This document shows positions 6,744-13,785 of a stretch of 64,000 nucleotides of DNA, piece by piece. The stretch comes from Hyphomonadaceae bacterium UBA7672 (GTDB lineage: Bacteria > Pseudomonadota > Alphaproteobacteria > Caulobacterales > Hyphomonadaceae), in contig DLHI01000025.1 of assembly GCA_002483135.1 (NCBI GenBank), positions 62,001 through 126,000 on the forward strand, in the 5' to 3' direction. The position numbers and the translations under genes are program-made. The notes beneath the pieces were generated by a model. The model saw nothing but the letters and a program-made list of their open reading frames with translations, was not told where the DNA came from and did not search any database. Position 1 is the first letter of the stretch; each line of letters begins with the position of its first letter.

Positions 6744-9103
6744 TCGCGCGCCTTCAGGACGCCGACCATGTCCAACCGATCAACGCCGGTCCGCACCAGC
6801 ATCGCCGCTGCAGCCACGCACCCTAGCGCAAATCCAATGGCGACGGCATAGCCCGCCGCGTTGAAGACGTAGGGGAACGAGTAGAGGTCGTTGGAGAAGA
6901 GCTTCATCAGCCACTCGCCTATCAGGGTTCCCGCAATGACCCCGGGGACGACAGCCAGCAGTCCCAAGGCTGCCAACTCGCCGACAAGGACATAGGACAC
7001 CTCCAATCGGGTGAAGCCAAGGACGCGCAAGGTGGCGAGGTCCCGCTCCTGCTCGGCAAGTGTGATCCTGGCGGCCGAGAAGGCGACGCCGCCGGCCATG
7101 ACCGATGCAAACGACAGATAGATGAAATTCATGACGCCGACGCCCCGGTCGAAATTCTCACGCATCGAGCGCTCGGCAAGATTGATAAAGCTAGCCCCCG
7201 CCAGCGCCGGGGCTTCCTTGATCGCAGCATTGAAGCGGTCATACTGGGCCGCGTCCAAACGCACGTTGACACCGGTGATCAGGCCGGGCTCGCGCATCAA
7301 CCGGGCGAGAGCGTCGATCTCCATGTATGCGGAAGCGCCGACCATCGGATCCACGATGGTTGCAACTCGGGCGTGGGTAATCAGTCTTCGGCCTCTGGTT
7401 TGTTCAATCTCGAGCAGATCGCCTGGCGATGCGTCCAGCTTCTCCGCGAGCGCGCGCGCAAGTGCGATACCCGCGGCCGGAGGGTGGATAACCTCCAGGC
7501 GGGCATCGACGAGTCTGCTGAGCCGCGCATCTGGCAACAAGCCTATCAAAGTCTCCTCGACGCTTTTGCCGGCGTGATGAAGAATCACACGATCCGCCCG
7601 GCCGGGCTCGACAAGGATCACCCCAGGCAGGTTCATCACTCCGTGTACAACGCTCATCTCTCTGGCATCGACAAAGCTCAGAGAGACATCCTGCCGGTTG
7701 GCCTCCGTGAAGTTCACATGCATCAGTCTTTCCATCACGGCGGGGAACGTGCCGGCAAGAACCAGCACTGCGATGGCCAGGGAAATGCCGATCACGGTGG
7801 TTGCCGACCGACGCGGAAAGCGAACGATCCGCCGCAGGATAATGCGGCTCTTGGCGTCGAGGTGGGAGCTGAAAGATCTGAGCATCGCGCTGTTGCTCCC
7901 GAAGGAAGTTGGGGGCGGCGGCGCCAGCGCTGCGGCTGGGGCCAGACGCACGGCGGCGATGACAGCCGTCAGCGACCCCGCAACCGCACAGGCGACAGCG
8001 ATACCCAGAGCCCCTGCATACACCCCTGCGGAGGCTTCGAATTCCAGACGGGGGAACCGGTAATACTCCTGGTATACCGAGGCCATCATGCGGCCCAGCA
8101 GCCAACCCGCCACCGAGCCAAGAGCAGCGGCGCCGGCCGCCATCAGCAAGGCCCCCTTCGCATAGTGTGTCGCAACCGCACGGTCAGAATAGCCGAAAGC
8201 TTTCAGCAGGCCGATATTCGATCGCTCGGCTGCGATGATGCGGGTGAGCGAGATATTCACCAGAAAGGCCGCGATGACGATGAAGAAGGTCGGTAGGAAC
8301 GCTGCCATCGTTGCGAGCTGCCCCAGTTCTTCTGTCAGAAAGCGGTCTGACGGCATGCGGTCACGATCATACGCTCCTGCCGAGCCGTACGGGGCGAGCG
8401 CCACGTCAATCGCGCGCTTGATCTTCACAGAGTCGACTTCGGGCGACAGTCGGAAGACAGCATTGTTGAACGCGCCTTCGAGATCGTATGCGCGCGCCAG
8501 CGCTTCTTCGCCCATCCAGATAACGCCGAAGCGATCCTGCTGGGGGAAGATCTCGCCAGGAGCGGTCACGAAGACAAATTCAGGCGAGTTGGCAATGCCG
8601 ACGATGCGCAACGTGTGCCTTTGGCCATGAAGCGTGGCGGCCAGTTCTTCTCCCAGCTGAAACCCGTTCGCTGTCGCCAGCGCTTCGTTGACGAGAACCT
8701 CGTCCGCACGATCTGGATCAGGCCAGCGGCCTTGCGCCAGCGAAAGATCGTTCACCCTTGGCCGGCCGATCCGCGGAAGCGAAACCAGATGAGCGGAGGC
8801 AGGCTCCTTCACGCCGGGAAGATCCAGTAGCGCCAGTCCCGTTACACGTGTCTCGACGGCCGAGACGCCTGGAACGGCCGCTAGCGCGTTGGCAATGTTC
8901 GCGGGAGCCCGGACCAGGGAGACTGCCAGGTCGGCCATCTTATAGACGGCATAGTAGTTCAACCGGGTCCGTTCCAGCGATCCGCGCATCCCCACCGCCA
9001 TCACGAGGATAGCGACACCACACCCGAGGACGAGAACTATGGCGAATACGTTTATCCTCATTCGCCAGAGGTCACGCAGCACCTTCCTGTCCAGGACCCG
9101 CAT
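6740..9103 (-). CDS. MacB/FtsX-type ABC transporter permease
   Basis: About 787 residues with an N-terminal membrane segment, a large periplasmic domain, then a first FtsX-like block of three helices (about 265-400), a second membrane segment near 440, a second periplasmic part and a final FtsX block (about 660-785). The duplicated FtsX arrangement is typical of the large permeases of the MacB/LolE class, some of which pull lipids or peptides from the membrane. I chose the ATG at 9103, which has a GGAG about 10 bases upstream and lies just after the ATPase stop; GTG codons at 9112 and 9115 are alternatives. It sits between its ATPase and adaptor genes. Confidence 0.87.
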   Translation of the reverse strand: MRVLDRKVLRDLWRMRINVFAIVLVLGCGVAILVMAVGMRGSLERTRLNYYAVYKMADLAVSLVRAPANIANALAAVPGVSAVETRVTGLALLDLPGVKEPASAHLVSLPRIGRPRVNDLSLAQGRWPDPDRADEVLVNEALATANGFQLGEELAATLHGQRHTLRIVGIANSPEFVFVTAPGEIFPQQDRFGVIWMGEEALARAYDLEGAFNNAVFRLSPEVDSVKIKRAIDVALAPYGSAGAYDRDRMPSDRFLTEELGQLATMAAFLPTFFIVIAAFLVNISLTRIIAAERSNIGLLKAFGYSDRAVATHYAKGALLMAAGAAALGSVAGWLLGRMMASVYQEYYRFPRLEFEASAGVYAGALGIAVACAVAGSLTAVIAAVRLAPAAALAPPPPTSFGSNSAMLRSFSSHLDAKSRIILRRIVRFPRRSATTVIGISLAIAVLVLAGTFPAVMERLMHVNFTEANRQDVSLSFVDAREMSVVHGVMNLPGVILVEPGRADRVILHHAGKSVEETLIGLLPDARLSRLVDARLEVIHPPAAGIALARALAEKLDASPGDLLEIEQTRGRRLITHARVATIVDPMVGASAYMEIDALARLMREPGLITGVNVRLDAAQYDRFNAAIKEAPALAGASFINLAERSMRENFDRGVGVMNFIYLSFASVMAGGVAFSAARITLAEQERDLATLRVLGFTRLEVSYVLVGELAALGLLAVVPGVIAGTLIGEWLMKLFSNDLYSFPYVFNAAGYAVAIGFALGCVAAAAMLVRTGVDRLDMVGVLKARD

Positions 9104-9108
9104 CCGCT

Positions 9109-9846
9109 TCACCACTCCAGGTCGGAGGGCGCTGCACGGCGACTGTTCGACTCAATGGATCGGATTCCGCCATCGAGAAATCGGACAACCCGGTCGCCTA
9201 GCCGCGCGACGTCCGCGTTGTGCGTAACCAGCAGCAGGGTTGAGCCGAAGCGCTGATTGACCTCGACCAATGCTTCGAGCACGCGCACACCCGTTCGAAC
9301 GTCCAGAGCGCCTGTCGGCTCATCGCACATCATGATCGCAGGCCGCTTCGCGATCGCCCGCGCGACTGCAACGCGTTGCTGCTCTCCTCCTGAGAGCTGC
9401 GCCGGAAAGTGATCGAGCCGCCCGCCAAGTCCGACAAGTTCGAGCGCTTCGGCAGCCGGAAGGGGATCGTCGGCGATCTCGTTCACCAGCTCGACATTCT
9501 CCCGCGCGGTCAGGCTCGGTATGAGATTATAGAACTGGAAAATGAAGCCAACGCGCTTGCGGCGATACTGCGTAAGTGCGTCGTCGTTCATGGATGAGAG
9601 GTTCTGATTTCCGAACCAGACCTCGCCCGATGTCGCCCGGTCGAGGCCGCCCATTATGTTTAGCAGGGTCGATTTCCCTGAACCTGAAGGCCCGAGAAGC
9701 ACAAGCATCTCGGCTGGTTTCACTTCCAGATCCACATCCCTTAGGGCGTGCACCGCAGCGGTCCCGTCCCCATAGCGTTTGCAGACCTTGCGCAGCGCAT
9801 AGGTTAGATCGCCTGTCGGATTTCCAGAGTGCTCGGTGACTTGCAT
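9109..9846 (-). CDS. ABC transporter ATPase (MacB/LolD type)
   Basis: The 245-residue protein has a full ABC ATPase core: Walker A GPSGSGKST near residue 53, Q-loop FIFQFYN near 103, signature LSGGEQQR near 151, Walker B IMMCDEPTGALD near 172 and the switch histidine in LLVTHN near 207. The LDRATSGEVWF and PTGALD segments are typical of the LolD/MacB subgroup. It probably powers the neighbouring FtsX-type permease and HlyD-like adaptor for export across the envelope. A degenerate FNR-like box at 9885-9898 is centred about 45 bases upstream of the ATG. Confidence 0.92.
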   Translation of the reverse strand: MQVTEHSGNPTGDLTYALRKVCKRYGDGTAAVHALRDVDLEVKPAEMLVLLGPSGSGKSTLLNIMGGLDRATSGEVWFGNQNLSSMNDDALTQYRRKRVGFIFQFYNLIPSLTARENVELVNEIADDPLPAAEALELVGLGGRLDHFPAQLSGGEQQRVAVARAIAKRPAIMMCDEPTGALDVRTGVRVLEALVEVNQRFGSTLLLVTHNADVARLGDRVVRFLDGGIRSIESNSRRAAPSDLEW

Positions 9847-9884
9847 GTCGAGGTTCTTGGATACGCTTGTCCATCCAAAGAATG

Positions 9885-9898
9885 TTCGTCGATATCAA
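9885..9898. promoter_or_regulatory. Degenerate FNR-like box upstream of ABC ATPase gene
   Basis: On the minus strand the site reads TTGATATCGACGAA: one perfect half (TTGAT) and one poor half. Its centre is 45 bases from the ATPase start, and a partial -10 (TATCCA, minus strand 9863-9858) lies at class II distance. Otherwise 9847-10095 shows no gene. Confidence 0.35.
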
Positions 9899-10095
9899 TT
9901 TCGGTAATGCTTGGTCGGTTGGGGAGCGGACGCCATCAGGCTCCTACGCTGTCTGTCGAAACGCGCTGTGTCAGGGCGGGGAAGGGCCTTTCCTGACGCC
10001 CACACATTACAGTCTCTTCCAGAACTTGTTTTTGTGATCGATCAACCACAGTCCCCCCAGGCGTCGCGGCGCCAGACACCCTGTCTGGGGTATAT

Positions 10096-11397
10096 TCATC
10101 GCACGATTGAAAACGAGCTGTAGATCGATGGCATGAGTGCGTGAACAAGCGCACCGGCAATGCCTGCCAGCGTGACAACCGCTCCAAACCGGAGGCTGAA
10201 GCCAACCGCGCCGCCGACAGCTACGGCGGCCAGCTTGAACATCTGGTTTGCTAGAATGCCTATGAGGATGGCTCCGACTGCGGTCTCCGTGGCGAGCCCC
10301 GACATGGTAAGCCGGCCCACTGCCAGCGTCACCGCATCGATGTCCACAAGTCCCGCTGTGGCGGCAAATACACCGAGACCATAGGAGCCTAACCCGCGCG
10401 AGACGAGATTGGCGCCAATTGTCAGCACGACGAGGACGACGGCGAACTTGGCGACGGACCACAGGTCCAGCGGACTTCTGATCGCGGGATAGGGCGCTGC
10501 CGCCACGGATGTGGTGACGGGTCGCGCAAGCACCCAGGCGCATCCGAGACAGACAGCCGCAGATGCCGTGAGCACAGGCAACAGATGCGCTGCCATCGCG
10601 CTCGAAAATAGCGAGGCTACCAAGCCGCAGCGGATCAGGCTCACGGCGGCAGCCAGTGCGGCGGCGGCAGCACCGCTGGAGGGATCGATCTCGGAGGAAC
10701 GGACACGTCGCCCGAGATCGATCGTGACCACTGTCGAGGAGACAATCGCGCCGGCCAAGGCTCCGATCATCAGGCCGGCGCGCGGCCCAAGTGCCCGTAA
10801 AGCAACATACCCCGCAAAGCTCGCGGATGCGATGAGGATGGTGAGCCACCACAAGGGACGGGGTTCGATGGCGCCCCACGGGTCAATTGCGCCCTCCGGC
10901 ATCAGGGGGAGGGCAATGCAGGTCGCCGCCAGGATCAGGAGCGCCGATCGCATCTCCTTCCAGGTGATGGACCGAACCCAGGTATGGAGTCCCTCCTTGA
11001 ACGCCAGCACGATCGTGCCGGCGACAGCCACGGCGGCTGCCACGATGGTCTCACCCACGACCGCATAGAGGCCGAGCGCGAATACCAGCAGCCCGGCCAC
11101 CGTCGATGTAACCGAGTTGTCGCCATCCTTCAGGGCCTGTCGGAACTGGAATGCGGCAAAGGAGGCGCCAAAAGCCAGCGCCATGGCCGCCACGAGCGTT
11201 GCCCCCACTGCTGGCAGTAGCAACCCGGAAACACCTCCCAGGAGGCCAATCAGCGCAAATGTCCTGATGCCGGCAACGCGTTGGCCTTCGCCGTCATCCC
11301 GCTGCTTCCAGCCGCGCTCGACGCCAACAAGAAATCCGATTGCCAGTGCAAGGCCAACCCGTTGCAGAGGTTCAAGCCAGATAGGCTCATCCGGCAC
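10096..11397 (-). CDS. MgtC/SapB-DUF4010 integral membrane protein
   Basis: About 433 residues, nearly all hydrophobic. The N-terminal third has the MgtC/SapB pattern (GLALAIGFLVGVERGW, VAGIRTFALIGLLGG) and the rest a DUF4010-type multi-helix domain, giving roughly 12 membrane segments. Related MgtC proteins help bacteria in low magnesium or inside hosts, in part by modulating F-type ATP synthase, but the function of these long DUF4010 versions is unknown. I chose the GTG at 11397 because GGGAG lies six bases upstream; a TTG at 11427 extends the frame but lacks a ribosome-binding site. It lies in the putative low-oxygen island. Confidence 0.83.
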   Translation of the reverse strand: MPDEPIWLEPLQRVGLALAIGFLVGVERGWKQRDDGEGQRVAGIRTFALIGLLGGVSGLLLPAVGATLVAAMALAFGASFAAFQFRQALKDGDNSVTSTVAGLLVFALGLYAVVGETIVAAAVAVAGTIVLAFKEGLHTWVRSITWKEMRSALLILAATCIALPLMPEGAIDPWGAIEPRPLWWLTILIASASFAGYVALRALGPRAGLMIGALAGAIVSSTVVTIDLGRRVRSSEIDPSSGAAAAALAAAVSLIRCGLVASLFSSAMAAHLLPVLTASAAVCLGCAWVLARPVTTSVAAAPYPAIRSPLDLWSVAKFAVVLVVLTIGANLVSRGLGSYGLGVFAATAGLVDIDAVTLAVGRLTMSGLATETAVGAILIGILANQMFKLAAVAVGGAVGFSLRFGAVVTLAGIAGALVHALMPSIYSSFSIVR

Positions 11398-11568
11398 GGG
11401 CAGCTCCCAAGGCAAGAACGGGATCAACTATAACAGCCGTAGGCCCGCAATGACTGCGCAGGATCAAGGAAGGGCTTCCGGAATGAGCGATATGCAAGGG
11501 GCTTTTCGACAAGTGAGACGCCCGGTTCCACACCCGGGTCGCTTGGAGACGGGATATAGTTACAACGA

Positions 11569-12129
11569 ATGAGCGAGCAGCTTGAGAGTGGCACATCCCA
11601 ATCCGGGTTGATCGAACTTCAGATCGATCGCCTCTCGTCACTGTTTGATCCTTTTGATCCCTTTCCAACGCCAACCCGCGACCTGTCGCGCGCCGCTGAG
11701 GACTTCATCGTCGGGTGGGCGCGAGAGTTGCCGTCGAAAGCGGCAATACGTCTGAGGCTCCATGTTTCACACGAGGAAGCCTCGTCTGCCGATCAAGTCG
11801 CCTTGAAGGCAGCAATATCAAGGCATTTCAACTACAAGGCGGAACTTGTAAGCGGCGATCTCCGAGAGTTGATGGCCATAGGTCGGCTGGCTCTTCTCAT
11901 CGGCCTGTGCGTTCTAGGCGCGTGTATTGTGGCGCGGCAGCTGCTGCTAAGCGTATGGCCTCAAGGCGCCGCCTCCGGAATTCTTGGCGAAGGATTGATG
12001 ATTGTCGGGTGGGTCGCGAACTGGCGACCGCTGGAGATTTTTCTCTACGATTGGTGGCCCATTCTGCGTCGACGAAAAATCTATCAAAGGCTTGCTGCTG
12101 CTGCAGTCGAGATCGTGCCGCATAGATAA
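11569..12129 (+). CDS. Unknown protein with two membrane segments
   Basis: This 186-residue protein was not recognised. The first 100 residues are soluble and rich in charged residues, with FDPFDPFPTP near 26. Two hydrophobic stretches follow: about 103-125 (IGRLALLIGLCVLGACIVAR) and about 132-150 before a W-rich EIFLYDWWPILRRRK segment. A TATAGT hexamer at 11555-11560 would make a good -10 but puts the transcript start almost at the ATG, so translation may be nearly leaderless. It is divergent from the MgtC-like gene and upstream of the PfkB kinase gene. Coding is supported by frame length and sensible composition, not by a known family. Confidence 0.65.
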   Translation: MSEQLESGTSQSGLIELQIDRLSSLFDPFDPFPTPTRDLSRAAEDFIVGWARELPSKAAIRLRLHVSHEEASSADQVALKAAISRHFNYKAELVSGDLRELMAIGRLALLIGLCVLGACIVARQLLLSVWPQGAASGILGEGLMIVGWVANWRPLEIFLYDWWPILRRRKIYQRLAAAAVEIVPHR

Positions 12130-12269
12130 CAGGGCGCCGACGCAGAGGTTCGCCGCAAACGGATTTTGTAGCGACGCACTTACAACCGGACGGTTTCATC
12201 CCTCGACGCTGACACGCCACCCGGATCGGGGCATGTTCCTTGGGACCAGGGCAATGCAAGGCGACAGAC

Positions 12270-13208
12270 ATGGCAAGGATCGTGACGGTCACAATCAACC
12301 CGGCCGTCGACGTATCGACGACTGTTGACCGCGTCGAGCCGGTCCGAAAGCTGCGTTGCCGTACAGAAAGACGTGAGCCAGGCGGGGGAGGCATCAATGT
12401 CGCCCGGGTCATCAACCGCTTCGGAACAGACGTCGTGGCCGTGTATGCGGCGGGCGGCGTGACGGGGCAGATGCTGCACGAACTTGTAGAGCGGGAAGGC
12501 GTTGCGGCGAGGCAAGTTGCGGTCGCCGGGATGACTCGTGAGAGCTTCACGGTCCTGGATGAGACGACCCAGGACGAATACCGGTTCGTGCTTCCCGGCC
12601 CAGACTTGAGTGAGGCCGAGTGGGACGCCTGCATCAAGGAAGCGCAGAGCCTGGCTAGCAGGGATGACTACATCATCGCGAGCGGTAGTCTCGCCCTTGG
12701 CGTTCCGGAGGATTTCTATGCCCGTCTGGCGACCGCGGCAAAGGCATCGGGATGCCGCTTCATTGTGGATGCGTCCGGCCCGCCCCTGAGACGGGCCCTT
12801 GAGGCTGGGGTCTATCTCGCCAAACCCAATCTGCGTGAGCTGGAAGGAATCCTCGATGAGCCGCTCAAGGACCGACAAAGCCAGGTTCGAGCGAGCCGAC
12901 GTTTGGTCGAGCAGGGCCGGGCCGAGATCATCGCCCTGACACTCGGATCCGAAGGGGCTTTGCTCGTGACGCGGGACGCCGCTTGGTTCAGCGAGCCCCT
13001 GCCAGTTAAGGTGATGAGTTCTGTTGGAGCAGGCGACAGCTTTCTTGGTGGGCTGATATGGTCACTCTCCACGGGTAACGATCTCTCAGGCGCGCTGCGC
13101 CACGCTGTAGCGGCAGGGTCGGCAGCGCTGCTTGCGCCGGGCACGCAACTCTGCAGACCTGAGGATGTGCGGCGGCTCTCGCCGCAAGTCAGAATAGTTC
13201 CTGTGTGA
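12270..13208 (+). CDS. PfkB-family sugar kinase (1-phosphofructokinase-like)
   Basis: From the ATG at 12270 (AAGG site upstream) the protein has 312 residues beginning MARIVTVTINPAVD, the signature opening of 1-phosphofructokinase/6-phosphofructokinase-2/tagatose-6-phosphate kinases. A GGGGINVAR sugar-binding segment is near residue 37 and the C-terminal PfkB motif SSVGAGDSF near 251 carries the catalytic Asp. Such enzymes phosphorylate a sugar phosphate with ATP. No fructose PTS gene is adjacent, so a PfkB (Pfk-2)-like glycolytic role under low oxygen is as likely as fructose-1-phosphate use. The unknown membrane protein gene lies upstream and a cytochrome gene downstream. Confidence 0.88.
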   Translation: MARIVTVTINPAVDVSTTVDRVEPVRKLRCRTERREPGGGGINVARVINRFGTDVVAVYAAGGVTGQMLHELVEREGVAARQVAVAGMTRESFTVLDETTQDEYRFVLPGPDLSEAEWDACIKEAQSLASRDDYIIASGSLALGVPEDFYARLATAAKASGCRFIVDASGPPLRRALEAGVYLAKPNLRELEGILDEPLKDRQSQVRASRRLVEQGRAEIIALTLGSEGALLVTRDAAWFSEPLPVKVMSSVGAGDSFLGGLIWSLSTGNDLSGALRHAVAAGSAALLAPGTQLCRPEDVRRLSPQVRIVPV

Positions 13209-13361
13209 TGTTATCTGCATGGCGGATCACACATTGCGCTCCAATTCACGGGCGCCTGCACCTGACTTGGCCAGCTGTTTTGGAGCAAGTCGGGTCGCAT
13301 TGTGGTAGGCAGTGATCTGCGCCACAGTCCGCTATCGACCGTGGTTTTGTCGGAGGCAGCC

Positions 13362-13724
13362 TTGATTAGACTCCTTCTTCTCTCTTGCGTTGTCGGACCT
13401 TGCGCTATCGCGCTCGTCGCCTGTTCTCACGCGCCGCTCGGGGAAGAAGAGGATCTTGGCGCCTCTCCTGCGGAAATCGCAGCGGGCCAGAAGATGGCGG
13501 AAGAGCAGTGCGGAACCTGCCACGCGGTCGCGCGTGATGCACAAAGTCCGATGCGAAATGCTCCGCCGTTCAGCTACCTGGGTCGTAACTATCCTATCAG
13601 CAGTCTGGCGGAGGCGCTCGCTGAGGGCATGATCACGGGCCACGACGGCATGCCCGAATGGGAGCTGGAACCAGCCGAGATCAGAGGGTTGCTGGGTTAC
13701 ATCCAGTCGGTCCAGGAGCGGTGA
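13362..13724 (+). CDS. Small c-type cytochrome lipoprotein (paralogue 2)
   Basis: A TTG at 13362 is preceded by a strong GGAGG five bases upstream and yields about 120 residues with a signal peptide ending in ALVAC, a lipobox. The mature part has one haem motif CGTCH and a candidate axial Met in HDGMPEW. The protein closely resembles the cytochrome at 2487-2876 and is probably its paralogue. A longer frame from 13302 lacks a ribosome-binding site. It is likely an outer- or inner-membrane-anchored electron carrier of the periplasm. No FNR box was found directly upstream. Confidence 0.85.
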   Translation: MIRLLLLSCVVGPCAIALVACSHAPLGEEEDLGASPAEIAAGQKMAEEQCGTCHAVARDAQSPMRNAPPFSYLGRNYPISSLAEALAEGMITGHDGMPEWELEPAEIRGLLGYIQSVQER

Positions 13725-13785
13725 TCGGGCTTTCGGGTTGGCGACACAAGGCGCCACTCGCCCGTCAGTCGTTTCATGATTTCAC

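Noticed and set aside
10032..10045. TTGTGATCGATCAA as an FNR or CRP site
   Set aside because: Only one half matches either consensus, and it is far (about 190 bases) from the nearest downstream start.
12241..12256. TGGGACCAGGG element shared with 55179-55189
   Set aside because: An 11-base match between two intergenic sites in 64 kb is not improbable, and the neighbouring bases diverge.
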